From an uncultured Prevotella sp. (GTDB taxonomy: Bacteria > Bacteroidota > Bacteroidia > Bacteroidales > Bacteroidaceae), in contig CAMVUM010000028.1 of NCBI GenBank assembly GCA_947170725.1, positions 1 through 43,985 of the forward strand: a stretch of DNA of 43,985 nt. The letters are read 5' to 3'. The notes beneath the pieces are model-generated. The model made no database searches. It saw nothing but the letters and a program-made list of their open reading frames with translations, and was not told where the DNA came from. Positions 8,897-17,006 of the stretch are shown here, piece after piece. Within the stretch, counting starts at the first letter, position 1; each line of letters begins with the position of its first letter. A program made the position numbers and the translations under genes.

Positions 8897-8904
8897 TATT
8901 TTTG
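8897..8904 (+). promoter_or_regulatory. -7 box of argH
   Basis: TATTTTTG fits the Bacteroidota -7 consensus. The argH leader would be about 85 bases. No ARG-box-like palindrome stands out in it. Confidence 0.55.
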
Positions 8905-8996
8905 CACCAATATGTCCGCGACATGGACAATACATGCCCGCAGAATAGAACAAATATACCCACGAATTAAAAATAATACGAAAATTATACGAAGCA

Positions 8997-10334
8997 ATGG
9001 CAAACAAACTTTGGGAGAAAAACTTTGAGGTGAACGCTGAAATCGAACGTTTCACCGTCGGCCGCGACCGCGAGATGGACCTCTATCTCGCGCCCTACGA
9101 CGTGATGGGCTCCATCGCCCACATCACCATGCTGGAAAGCATCGGCCTTTTGGAACAGGACGAACTGACACGGCTTGTGGCCGAACTGAAGGATATATAT
9201 AAGATGTGTCTCGACGGACGTTTTGAAATTGAAGACGGTGTAGAAGACGTGCATTCCCAGGTGGAACTGATGCTCACCCGCCGGCTGGGCGACATCGGAA
9301 AGAAAATTCACAGCGGACGCTCACGCAACGACCAGGTTCTCGTGGACCTCAAACTCTTCATCCGTCATGAACTGCGTGAAGTGGTCGACGCCGTCGACGG
9401 ACTGTTCAAGGCCCTGATTGCCAAAAGCGAAGAACACAAGAACGTGCTTATGCCCGGCTACACCCATCTTCAGGTAGCCATGCCGAGTTCTTTCGGACTG
9501 TGGTTCGGTGCCCACGCCGAAAGCCTCACTGACGATATGCTTTTCCTACAGGCCGCATGGCGAATGACCAACCGGAATCCGCTCGGCTCGGCCGCCGGCT
9601 ACGGCTCGTCGTTCCCGCTCAACCGTCAGATGACAACCGACCTTTTGGGCTTCGACACGATGGACTATAACGTTGTCTATGCACAGATGGGACGCGGCAA
9701 GACCGAACGCAACGTGGCATTCGCTCTGGCCTCGGTGGCAGGCACGCTGGCAAAACTGGCCTATGACGCCTGCCTGTTCAACAGCCAGAACTTCGCCTTC
9801 GTACGACTGCCGAAGGAATGTACGACGGGAAGTTCGATCATGCCCCACAAGAAGAATCCCGACGTTTTCGAGCTGATACGCGCCAAGAGCAACAAACTAC
9901 AGGCACTTCCGCAGCAAATAGCTATGATAATGAATAATCTTCCAACTGGCTATTTCCGCGACTTACAGATAATCAAAGAAGTTTTCCTCCCGGCTTTCGC
10001 CGAAATGAAAGACTGTCTGGCCATGGCCACATGGATTGTGAGCCGTATCGAGGTCAATGAACATATATTGGACAACGCCATATACGACCCTATGTTCTCC
10101 GTCGAGGAGGTCAACCGACTCGCCGCCGAAGGAATGCCTTTCCGCGACGCCTACAAGACAGTGGGACTGGACATCGAGGCCGGACGGTTCAAACCCGACC
10201 GAAACATCCGCCACACCCACGAGGGCAGCATCGGCTGTCTCTGCAACGACCGCATCACGGCACTGATGGATTCCATCACCGGGGATTTCAACTTCCCGCA
10301 GGTGGACGAGGCAGAAAGGAGACTGCTCTCATGA
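8997..10334 (+). CDS. argH: Argininosuccinate lyase
   Basis: A 445-residue argininosuccinate lyase of the fumarase/aspartase superfamily, splitting argininosuccinate into arginine and fumarate in the last step of arginine synthesis. The superfamily signature GSSIMPHKKNP is at residues 278-288, and the N-terminal KIHSGRSRNDQV and PGYTHLQVA regions are intact. These contribute the catalytic His and substrate contacts in the family. No other arg genes are nearby, which is usual for Bacteroidota genomes where argH can be detached. The stop overlaps the start of the following lipoprotein gene (ATGA), so the two are translationally coupled. Confidence 0.97.
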   Translation: MANKLWEKNFEVNAEIERFTVGRDREMDLYLAPYDVMGSIAHITMLESIGLLEQDELTRLVAELKDIYKMCLDGRFEIEDGVEDVHSQVELMLTRRLGDIGKKIHSGRSRNDQVLVDLKLFIRHELREVVDAVDGLFKALIAKSEEHKNVLMPGYTHLQVAMPSSFGLWFGAHAESLTDDMLFLQAAWRMTNRNPLGSAAGYGSSFPLNRQMTTDLLGFDTMDYNVVYAQMGRGKTERNVAFALASVAGTLAKLAYDACLFNSQNFAFVRLPKECTTGSSIMPHKKNPDVFELIRAKSNKLQALPQQIAMIMNNLPTGYFRDLQIIKEVFLPAFAEMKDCLAMATWIVSRIEVNEHILDNAIYDPMFSVEEVNRLAAEGMPFRDAYKTVGLDIEAGRFKPDRNIRHTHEGSIGCLCNDRITALMDSITGDFNFPQVDEAERRLLS

Positions 10335-10900
10335 CGGCGCGATGGACAAAAAACTGGGCCACCGTCGTGTTCCTCGGCATGGCGGCAATCGTCGCAGGGG
10401 CATGCAACGACGACGCCCAGGACCTGTACAGCACGGAGTATCCTTGCCGCTTCACGTTCAATACCCAGCTCCATCCGACAAGCCTGATAACGCTCGCTTT
10501 GGACAATCCCGGGTCTTATACCCGCATCAATGCCATACGCGAAGGAAACATGACCAGTCTCTCCGTCAGCAGCAACAACGGACGCGATACGGAAACAGTA
10601 CCTCTGACAACGGTTGAAGAAAACTATCTCGTGGGGAACATGGGCGCCAACAACTCCATAATCGTGGGATGTTCGACGTTCAACGGACTTAAAGCCTACG
10701 ACGGACAGTGCCCCAACTGTCTGAAAGAACGCAGCGGCACGACCTTCCCACTCACATGGACGGCAAACGGACAAGCCGTGAAATGCGCCACGTGCGGCAG
10801 GACATACGAGCTCAACTACGATGGACGGGCCGACAACGGCCTGCAGCTGCTGCAATATAAGGTTGGCCGCAATGCCAACGCGCTGTCAGTGTATAATTAG
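10331..10900 (+). CDS. Rieske-like lipoprotein with a four-cysteine ligand set
   Basis: A 189-residue lipoprotein. A hydrophobic signal ends in the lipobox AGAC, with Cys25 the lipidated residue. The C-terminal half has the outline of a Rieske domain: KAYDGQCPNC (121-130), a 21-residue gap, KCATCGRTYELNYDG (151-165), then a final strand. In true Rieske proteins the ligands are CxH and CxxH; here they are C127xxC130 and C152xxC155, so the site looks suited to zinc or a rubredoxin-like iron rather than a 2Fe-2S Rieske cluster. The protein should sit on the periplasmic or outer membrane. It overlaps argH by ATGA; the biological link to argH is unclear. Its stop codon lies inside a 25-bp hairpin. 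Confidence 0.7.
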   Translation: MTARWTKNWATVVFLGMAAIVAGACNDDAQDLYSTEYPCRFTFNTQLHPTSLITLALDNPGSYTRINAIREGNMTSLSVSSNNGRDTETVPLTTVEENYLVGNMGANNSIIVGCSTFNGLKAYDGQCPNCLKERSGTTFPLTWTANGQAVKCATCGRTYELNYDGRADNGLQLLQYKVGRNANALSVYN

Positions 10901-10958
10901 GAATTTTGAATTGGGAGTTGGGCCGTAAGCCGACAACTCCCAATTCAAAATTCCTAAT
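10896..10958. terminator. 25-bp perfect hairpin at the end of the argH operon
   Basis: The arm 10896-10920 is perfectly inverted at 10934-10958 around a 13-base loop. The lipoprotein stop codon (10898-10900) lies within the left arm. There is no clean U-run, but the stem is long enough to act as terminator or 3'-end protector. The arm contains GAATTTTGAATT, also present at 35672-35683 after cydB, hinting at a repeated spacer sequence. Confidence 0.65.
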
Positions 10959-10977
10959 TCATAATTTACCCAAATTA

Positions 10978-11009
10978 TTTGGCCGTTACGGGAATTTATC
11001 CTACCTTTG
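10978..11009 (+). promoter_or_regulatory. Promoter of the tRNA-Gly/tRNA-Leu pair
   Basis: TTTG (10978-10981), 20 bases, then TACCTTTG (11002-11009). It lies immediately before the first tRNA, so both tRNAs are probably one short transcript. Confidence 0.75.
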
Positions 11010-11026
11010 CACCCGCATAACGCCAT

Positions 11027-11102
<76 letters not shown>

Positions 11103-11117
11103 CTGAAGCATACGGAT

Positions 11118-11203
11118 GCCGCAATGGTGGAATTGGTAGACACGAGGGACTTAAAATCCCTTGGCCAGTGATGGCCGTGCGGGTTCGAGTCCCGCTCGCG
11201 GCA
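11118..11203 (+). tRNA. tRNA-Leu (anticodon TAA)
   Basis: A class II tRNA with a long variable arm (TTGGCCAGTGATGGCC region). The anticodon stem AGGGA/TCCCT encloses CTTAAAA, giving anticodon TAA, which reads UUA and UUG. The T-arm is GCGGGTTCGAGTCCCGC. The acceptor GCCGCAA pairs with TCGCGGC except for one A-C mismatch. CCA is not encoded, unlike the neighbouring tRNA-Gly. Confidence 0.93.
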
Positions 11204-11216
11204 CACCAGCATCCAC

Positions 11217-11270
11217 AGCCCCGCCACAATGTCAACAGACATCAAGGCGGGGCTTAGTGTTTTCTTTCCT
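11217..11270 (+). terminator. Terminator of the tRNA transcript
   Basis: AGCCCCGCC (11217-11225) pairs with GGCGGGGCT (11246-11254), followed by a U-rich tail (11257-11270). Between here and 11545 I see no gene, only the promoter box at 11458. Confidence 0.75.
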
Positions 11271-11457
11271 TTCACAGCAGAAACGGTTTCATTTCAGCGT
11301 CAAAGGACATTTCGGGTTTGCCATATTCTCTTGGGGCAGCGTATTTGCATTAAAATAAAAACACCATTATGTTTGAAGAATCCTTTTATACACGCCTTTA
11401 ATGATTAATAAAACATAAATTTATCGACGTTTTGTTCGCCTTACAATATTAATACCA

Positions 11458-11465
11458 TAACTTTG
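11458..11465 (+). promoter_or_regulatory. -7 box before the TPR lipoprotein gene
   Basis: TAACTTTG matches TAnnTTTG. The nearest TTTG upstream (11431-11434) is 23 bases away, slightly too far. The leader would be about 75 bases. Confidence 0.55.
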
Positions 11466-11545
11466 CAAATATTCACAAGCCGACCGGAATACCGCCGGAC
11501 AAGTCCGGACGGACTCCATAACGTAAAACCTATACAAACAGTTAT

Positions 11546-13225
11546 ATGCAAACAAACAAATTCTTACTGCTGTCAGCCGCTTCGGCAATCGTGCTGACAT
11601 CATGCTCATCAAAACTCGGCTCACTCTCAGCCGACAATTTCAACGTCGTTCCCAACCCGCTCGAAACCGAGGCAGGCAAAGTGCCCGCCACCATCAACGG
11701 TATGTTCCCTGAGAAGTACATGAAGAAAAAGGCCGTTGTAACAGTCACACCTGAACTCCGTTACGCCGGAGGCAAAGTGGCACGCGGAACAAGCGCAACG
11801 TTCCAAGGTGAGAAAGTGGAAGGCAACGATCAGACAATATCATATCTCGTGGGCGGCAACTACACCATGAAGACCAGCTTCAACTATGTTCCCGAGATGC
11901 AAAAGAGCGACATGTATCTCACCTTCGACGCAAAGGTGGGCAAGAAGAGCGTTGATGTACCTGCCGTGAAAGTGGCCACAGGAGTCATCGCCACATCCGA
12001 ACTCTACGGACGCACGCTCACTGGAGCACAGGCTTGCATCGCCCCCGACGCTTTCCAGCGCGTGACAGAGCAGAAACAGGAAGCCAACATAAAGTTCCTC
12101 ATCCAGCAGGCAAATCTGCGCAAGAGCGAACTGCAGAACAATTCCGTTACGGAATTCGTCAACCTGCTCCAGAAAATCAACGCCGACCGCGAGGGACTCA
12201 ACCTCAACAACGTGGAAGTTTCAGCATACGCATCGCCTGACGGAGGCGTGAAGCTGAACGACAAGCTGGCAAACCAGCGTCAGCAGAATTCTGAGAAGTA
12301 TGTGGAGCAGCAGCTCAAGAAAGCAAAGATAGAAACCAACGTAGACGCCAAATACACCGCTCAGGACTGGGAAGGTTTCCAGGAACTCGTTGCCGCTTCC
12401 AACATTCAGGACAAAGACGTCATTCTCCGCGTCCTCTCTATGTATAAAGACCCCGAGGAGCGCGAGCAGCAGATCAAGAACATGAGCGCCGGATTCAAGG
12501 AACTGGCCGACGGCATCCTGCCGCAGTTGCGCCGTGCACGCCTGACCATCAACTACGAGGTTATTGGCCGCGACGACGAGCAGATTGAGGCACAGCTCGC
12601 TTCTGACGCAAAACAGCTCAGCGTGGAAGAAATGCTCTATGCCGCAACACTGACCGACAACGCTGCCGAACAGGAGGCACGCTACAAGAAGACAACAGAA
12701 ATATACCCCAACGACTGCCGCGCATACAACAACATCGCTGCTATGGAATATGCAAAGGGCAACTATGCAGAGGCCAAGAAGTATGCTCAGCGCGCTGCCG
12801 CCATCAACCCGAAGAGCGGCGAGGCTAACGCCAACCTCGGTCTTCTCGCCCTCCAGGCAGGCGACACCAATACAGCAGAGACCTACATAGCAAAGGCTTC
12901 CGAAGCCAACGGACTGGCAGAAATACAGGGCAACCTCTATCTGGCACAGGGCAAGTATGCTCAGGCTGAGCAGGCTTTCGGCAAGACCAACTCCAACAGC
13001 GCCGCTCTCGCACAGATCATCAACAAGAACTATTCTGCCGCTGCAAATACTCTGAACAACGTCAAGAATGCTGACGCCATGACAGAATATCTCAAGGCCG
13101 TGCTCAACGCACGTCAGGGCAACAACGGTGCCGCCCAGACAGCACTGCGCAATGCCATCAGCAAAGATCCGTCGCTGGCCGCATACGCAGCAAACGACCT
13201 CGAGCTGGCAAAGATAAACAAGTAA
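11546..13225 (+). CDS. OmpA-like/TPR lipoprotein
   Basis: A 559-residue lipoprotein. The signal peptide ends in the lipobox LTSC with Cys20 lipidated. The N-terminal 200 residues are beta-rich and of no recognised family. Around residues 225-300 the pattern VEVSAYASPDGG, then LNDKLANQRQ and YVEQQL resembles the OmpA C-terminal peptidoglycan-binding fold. From about 370 there are TPR-like helices: YNNIAAMEYAKGNYAEAKKYAQ and repeats of the same form. Similar proteins are widespread in Bacteroidota and may tie the outer membrane to peptidoglycan or scaffold envelope complexes. The Ala/Asn-rich tail is typical of an abundant envelope protein. It is followed after 16 bases by the TlpA-like gene, so the two likely form an operon. 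Confidence 0.72.
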   Translation: MQTNKFLLLSAASAIVLTSCSSKLGSLSADNFNVVPNPLETEAGKVPATINGMFPEKYMKKKAVVTVTPELRYAGGKVARGTSATFQGEKVEGNDQTISYLVGGNYTMKTSFNYVPEMQKSDMYLTFDAKVGKKSVDVPAVKVATGVIATSELYGRTLTGAQACIAPDAFQRVTEQKQEANIKFLIQQANLRKSELQNNSVTEFVNLLQKINADREGLNLNNVEVSAYASPDGGVKLNDKLANQRQQNSEKYVEQQLKKAKIETNVDAKYTAQDWEGFQELVAASNIQDKDVILRVLSMYKDPEEREQQIKNMSAGFKELADGILPQLRRARLTINYEVIGRDDEQIEAQLASDAKQLSVEEMLYAATLTDNAAEQEARYKKTTEIYPNDCRAYNNIAAMEYAKGNYAEAKKYAQRAAAINPKSGEANANLGLLALQAGDTNTAETYIAKASEANGLAEIQGNLYLAQGKYAQAEQAFGKTNSNSAALAQIINKNYSAAANTLNNVKNADAMTEYLKAVLNARQGNNGAAQTALRNAISKDPSLAAYAANDLELAKINK

Positions 13226-13241
13226 AAACGGAAACATCAAA

Positions 13242-14309
13242 ATGAAGGACAAGCTCCGTCATTCAATCAATCGCAAGCACCCATCATCCCTCTTCGCAGG
13301 GATGATGGGGCTTATCATTTTTGCATTCACCACCGCCACGATGATGTTATCGTCGTGCGGAGGCAAAAGCGGCCACTTCCGGATTGAAGGCCGGTTCCGC
13401 AACTTCAATCAGGGAGAATTCTACATCTACAGCCCGTACGGAGGCAAAGCCGGCACCGACACCATCAAAGTGGCGGACGGACGGTTCGCCTACGAGGTGG
13501 CACTTGAGGAGCCGGCAACGTTTGTAATCATCTTCCCCAACTTTTCCGAACAGGCCGTATTCGGCCAACCGGGAGCCACAGCCCAGATTATCGGTGACGC
13601 ATCCCATCTGAAAGAGATGGAAATCAAGGGCACGAAAGCCAACAAGCTGATGACCCAATTCCGCATGAATGTCAACAAGATGTCGCCTCCGGAAATACGC
13701 GAAGCCGTTGTCTCCTTTGTACGCGAACATCCTGACTCACCCGTATCCCTGTATATCGTGAACCGCTATCTCGTGATGTCACAGTCTCCCGACTATGCCA
13801 AAGCCCACGAATTGCTGGGCCTGATGGAAACGGAGAATCCTCAAGACGTGCAGATAAAGAGAATGAAAACACAACTTGCAGGACTTCGCGCAGCTGCCGT
13901 CGGAACCAAACTGCCTGACTTCAAAGCCACCGATACGGACGGACGGAACGTGAGCAGGGCGCAACTCAGCGGAAAAGTCAACATCATCAGCACATGGGCG
14001 ACGTGGAGCTATGAAAGCCAGACCATGCAGCGACGTCTGAGAGTGATGAAGAAGAAATACGGTGACAATCTCGCCATGGTGAGCATCTGCCTCGACGGAC
14101 GTACAAGCGATTGCACGGAGCGCACACGACGCGACTCCATAGACTGGCCGAACGTATGTGACGGAACCATGTGGGCTACTCCCCTACTCTCCACCTTTGG
14201 CCTCGCCACAGTTCCGGGAAACATCGTAGCCGACAAGAATGGGCGCGTAGTGGCCCGCAATCTGGATAGCCAGCAGATGGAGGAGAAAATCAAGGACATG
14301 CTGAAATGA
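13242..14309 (+). CDS. TlpA-like lipoprotein lacking redox cysteines (SxxS)
   Basis: A 355-residue protein with a signal and lipobox LSSC (Cys39). Residues about 45-140 resemble the DUF4369 domain commonly found before thioredoxin folds in Bacteroidota. The C-terminal part is a TlpA/AhpC-type thioredoxin fold: GTKLPDFKATDTDG, then WATWSYES at 252-259, and the cis-proline loop TVPGN with Pro325. In active proteins the WCGPC motif holds two cysteines; here the positions read S256-Y-E-S259, so disulfide exchange by this site is not possible. Other residues of the fold are kept. A start at 13302 (MMGLII) is also possible and would lie within a hairpin at 13275-13313. Confidence 0.78.
   Translation: MKDKLRHSINRKHPSSLFAGMMGLIIFAFTTATMMLSSCGGKSGHFRIEGRFRNFNQGEFYIYSPYGGKAGTDTIKVADGRFAYEVALEEPATFVIIFPNFSEQAVFGQPGATAQIIGDASHLKEMEIKGTKANKLMTQFRMNVNKMSPPEIREAVVSFVREHPDSPVSLYIVNRYLVMSQSPDYAKAHELLGLMETENPQDVQIKRMKTQLAGLRAAAVGTKLPDFKATDTDGRNVSRAQLSGKVNIISTWATWSYESQTMQRRLRVMKKKYGDNLAMVSICLDGRTSDCTERTRRDSIDWPNVCDGTMWATPLLSTFGLATVPGNIVADKNGRVVARNLDSQQMEEKIKDMLK
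13275..13313 (+). promoter_or_regulatory. Strong hairpin in the signal-peptide coding region
   Basis: CCCATCATCCCT (13280-13291) pairs perfectly with 13298-13309 around a 6-base loop, and after a one-base bulge AAGC (13275-13278) pairs with GCTT (13310-13313). The right arm contains two ATG codons in frame with the TlpA-like gene. It could lower translation or separate expression from the upstream gene. Confidence 0.45.
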
Positions 14310-14435
14310 CGTTGGCTGTCCTTTCCTCCCACATCTACGGTATATCCCAAATCCACTTCCATTCCCTCCCGTCAGCAACCATCATCCCCCTTATCTACAC
14401 CTTAATATATACTAACCACCAAAACATCGTCAACC

Positions 14436-15983
14436 ATGCTTGTAAAGACATTCAGTGCAGCCGTGACAGGACTTGAAGCCACCGTCGTCACAGTGGAAGT
14501 GAGCATCTCCCGTGGTGTACAGTTCCATCTGACGGGGCTGGCCGACACTGCCGTGCGTGAAAGCCGCGACCGCATCGTGGCGGCAATGCAGAACAACGGA
14601 TATAAATTCCCACTGGCCGACATAACCGTCAACATGGCTCCAGCCGACATCCGGAAAGAAGGAAGCGGCTACGACCTGCCATTAGCCGTGGCCATTTTGG
14701 CTGCCGACAGCAAGATTGAGAGCGGCATGCTGGGCGACTACATAATGATTGGCGAACTCGGACTGGACGGCCGTCTGCTTCCCGTCCGCGGCGCGCTGCC
14801 AATAGCCATCAAGGCACGTGCTGAACATTTCAAGGGACTCATTGTCCCGCGACAGAACATCCGCGAGGCTGCCGTAGTCAACAACATAAGCGTCTACGGC
14901 ATGGACAGCCTCGCCGACGTCATCCGTTTCTTCAACGGGGACACTTCCTTCCAGCCGACAGTAATCGACACGCGGCGAGAATTCTACGAACAGCAGACCC
15001 ATTTCGACTTCGATTTCGCCGATGTCCGAGGTCAGGAGAGCGTCAAACGGGCGCTCGAAGTGGCGGCGGCGGGCGGCCACAACCTCATAATGATAGGTCC
15101 GCCGGGAAGCGGCAAATCGATGATGGCAAAGCGCCTGCCCTCCATTCTGCCGCCGTTGTCGCTTGCCGAGAGCCTTGAAACGACCCAGATACACAGCGTC
15201 GCGGGAAAGCTGAGCCGCGACACATCACTGATCACACAGCGTCCGTTCCGATCGCCCCATCACACCATATCGCAGGTGGCGCTCACCGGAGGCGGACTCA
15301 ATCCGCAGCCGGGCGAGATTTCGCTCGCCCACAACGGCGTGTTGTTTGCCGACGAGCTGCCGGAATTCAGCCGCAGCGTCCTCGAAGTAATGCGCCAGCC
15401 CTTGGAAGACCGCAAGATAACCATCGCCAGGGCCAAATACACCATCGAATATCCCTGCTCGTTCATGTTCGTAGCCTCGATGAACCCATGTCCCTGCGGC
15501 TACTACGGCGACCCGACCCACCGTTGCGTCTGCACTCCCGGTCAGATACAGCGGTACATGAACAAGATCAGCGGGCCCATGCTCGACCGCATAGACATAC
15601 AGGTTGAAATCACGCCCGTGCCGTTCAACGAGATTTCAAAAGCCGCCCCGGGCGAGCCGAGCGAGGCGATCCGCAGCCGCGTCATTGGCGCGCGTCACCG
15701 TCAGGAGGAACGCTTCAAGGACTTCAAGGGTGTCCACTGCAACGCCCAGATGACCGAGCGGATGATCCACCGCTATGCCGAGCCAGACGCCGAAGGCATC
15801 ACCCTCCTGCGCACGGCCATGGAACGGCTCTCCCTTTCGGCCCGCGCCTACAACCGCATTCTGAAAGTGGCACGCACCATAGCCGACATCGAGGGCACGG
15901 AAAACGTCCTCTCCCACCATCTCGCCGAGGCCATAGGCTACCGCAACCTCGACCGCGGGGACTGGGCGGAAAGGGCACTTTAG
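14436..15983 (+). CDS. comM: YifB/ComM family Mg-chelatase-like AAA+ ATPase
   Basis: A 515-residue ComM/YifB protein. The N-terminal Lon-protease-like (ChlI) domain is at about 1-170, the AAA+ core has Walker A GPPGSGKS at 221-228 and Walker B LFADELPEF near 305-313, and the C-terminal Mg-chelatase domain covers about 400-510. In Vibrio, ComM is a helicase that extends branch migration during natural transformation; in other bacteria its role is less clear. A four-Cys zinc-like segment (PCPCGYYGDPTHRCVC) is present. The last 18 residues are duplicated at 17005-17061 beyond the next two genes, so the present C-terminus may have been supplied or displaced by an insertion. No clear promoter is visible in 14310-14435. 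Confidence 0.92.
   Translation: MLVKTFSAAVTGLEATVVTVEVSISRGVQFHLTGLADTAVRESRDRIVAAMQNNGYKFPLADITVNMAPADIRKEGSGYDLPLAVAILAADSKIESGMLGDYIMIGELGLDGRLLPVRGALPIAIKARAEHFKGLIVPRQNIREAAVVNNISVYGMDSLADVIRFFNGDTSFQPTVIDTRREFYEQQTHFDFDFADVRGQESVKRALEVAAAGGHNLIMIGPPGSGKSMMAKRLPSILPPLSLAESLETTQIHSVAGKLSRDTSLITQRPFRSPHHTISQVALTGGGLNPQPGEISLAHNGVLFADELPEFSRSVLEVMRQPLEDRKITIARAKYTIEYPCSFMFVASMNPCPCGYYGDPTHRCVCTPGQIQRYMNKISGPMLDRIDIQVEITPVPFNEISKAAPGEPSEAIRSRVIGARHRQEERFKDFKGVHCNAQMTERMIHRYAEPDAEGITLLRTAMERLSLSARAYNRILKVARTIADIEGTENVLSHHLAEAIGYRNLDRGDWAERAL
15927..15970 (+). repeat. Direct repeat, left copy (comM 3' end)
   Basis: These 44 bases of the comM 3' end recur at 17005-17048 with 42 matches. Both differences are at third codon positions (ATA/ATC and GGG/GGA). 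The two copies bracket the DUF3791/DUF3990 gene pair, like attachment-site or target-site repeats. Confidence 0.85.
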
Positions 15984-16025
15984 AGATAACAGGACTGACA
16001 TGAACAGAACAATATATTAAGAGGT

Positions 16026-16490
16026 ATGGTGAATAAAACAAAAGAAACTGTCAATGAAGACAAAATAGAAAGGTCCATCGTTCCTATAAAAGCGGCCGAT
16101 CTTATTGAATATATAGCCCAGAGAAAAGGTATGTCGGTAATGAATGCGATGTGCCGGTTCTACGAGAGCGAGCTTTCAGCCAAACTCTATGACAACAATG
16201 CCAAGTGGTGGTATCTCGACAACGAGACTCTCTATAAGCTGATGGAGCAGGAGCGACGCCTGCGAGACGGAGATATGGATTCAAAAGAATTGCAGTTCGT
16301 CGTGTTTTGCATAGAGTCGTATGCGTGCAGGAACGACCTCTCCGGTTTGCAGGCATATTCACTGTTCAAAGCGAAGAACCTCATTTCGTTTCTGAAGAAC
16401 AACTTTGAAGTGCTCCATACGCAGGGAGAGGATTATATAATGGACGAGATAAGACTTTATCTCAAAAGAAGAAATAAGACTTTAGTTTAA
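16026..16490 (+). CDS. DUF3791 domain protein, putative antitoxin or partner
   Basis: A 154-residue soluble protein. The C-terminal 70 residues (from SKELQFVVFCIESYA through LSGLQAYSLFKAKNLISFL to the end) match the DUF3791 pattern. The N-terminal 80 residues, with IKAADLIEYIAQRKGMSV, look helical and may bind DNA or the partner protein. It is followed after 18 bases by the DUF3990 gene. From memory, the two families often occur side by side in Bacteroidota and Firmicutes, resembling a toxin-antitoxin arrangement; function is unproven. Sampled stretches are about 40% GC, well below the neighbouring comM (about 68% in a sampled stretch), which supports transfer. Confidence 0.7.
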   Translation: MVNKTKETVNEDKIERSIVPIKAADLIEYIAQRKGMSVMNAMCRFYESELSAKLYDNNAKWWYLDNETLYKLMEQERRLRDGDMDSKELQFVVFCIESYACRNDLSGLQAYSLFKAKNLISFLKNNFEVLHTQGEDYIMDEIRLYLKRRNKTLV

Positions 16491-16494
16491 GAAA

Positions 16495-16501
16495 AGGAGG
16501 A
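16495..16501 (+). promoter_or_regulatory. Canonical Shine-Dalgarno site of the DUF3990 gene
   Basis: AAGGAGG precedes the ATG at 16509 at good spacing. Most genes in this window lack such a site, so it points to strong, perhaps foreign, translational control. Confidence 0.65.
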
Positions 16502-16508
16502 ATAGCAC

Positions 16509-17006
16509 ATGAGACTTTATCACGGTTCCACAATGGCTGTACGCACACCTAACATAACACGTGGACGAGGCAATACAGACTTCGGCAAAGGTTTCTATAC
16601 CACGACCAACTATGAACAGGCTGCCCGCTGGGCACGCATTAAGCGAGACCGTCAGGAATCGGACAAAGCAGTAGTGACAGTCTATGAATTTGACGAGACA
16701 CTGCTGAACTCCCCCGACTTCAACGTCATGCACTATCATGGTGCCACAAAGAACTGGCTGGACTTCGTCGTCAACAACCGTCGCAACTCCGTCCCTCACT
16801 CATACGACATCGTCATGGGGCCAGTGGCCAACGATAGTCTTTACGCCACCATCACCATGTACGAGAAAGGCAATCTCTCGGCAGAGGCCGCCATCATACA
16901 GCTGCGCACCCACGTGCTCTTCGACCAGCTTTCATTTCATTCAAAGGAGGCTGTGAAAACGCTGAAATTCGTAGAAGTCATGGATGCGTCAGAAACGGAA
17001 GACTGA
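16509..17006 (+). CDS. DUF3990 family ADP-ribosyltransferase-like protein
   Basis: A 165-residue DUF3990 protein. This family is related to ADP-ribosyltransferase folds. Visible features are YHGS with His5, DFGKGFYTTT with Tyr30, the following helix YEQAARWA, and a C-terminal DQLSFHS at 139-145. His and Tyr correspond to the first two positions of the H-Y-E type NAD-binding triad; the third position appears to be Gln140 or nearby rather than a clear Glu. It could therefore be an NAD-dependent toxin or effector. An unusually good Shine-Dalgarno site (AAGGAGG) lies 9 bases before the ATG, rare among genes here. The stop codon runs directly into the duplicated comM end. Confidence 0.72.
   Translation: MRLYHGSTMAVRTPNITRGRGNTDFGKGFYTTTNYEQAARWARIKRDRQESDKAVVTVYEFDETLLNSPDFNVMHYHGATKNWLDFVVNNRRNSVPHSYDIVMGPVANDSLYATITMYEKGNLSAEAAIIQLRTHVLFDQLSFHSKEAVKTLKFVEVMDASETED

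Noticed and set aside
12221..13252. Cysteine- and valine-rich open frame (343 codons) antisense to the TPR lipoprotein
   Set aside because: Composition follows the complement of Ala/Asn/Gln-rich codons; no promoter, no start context and no recognisable domain.
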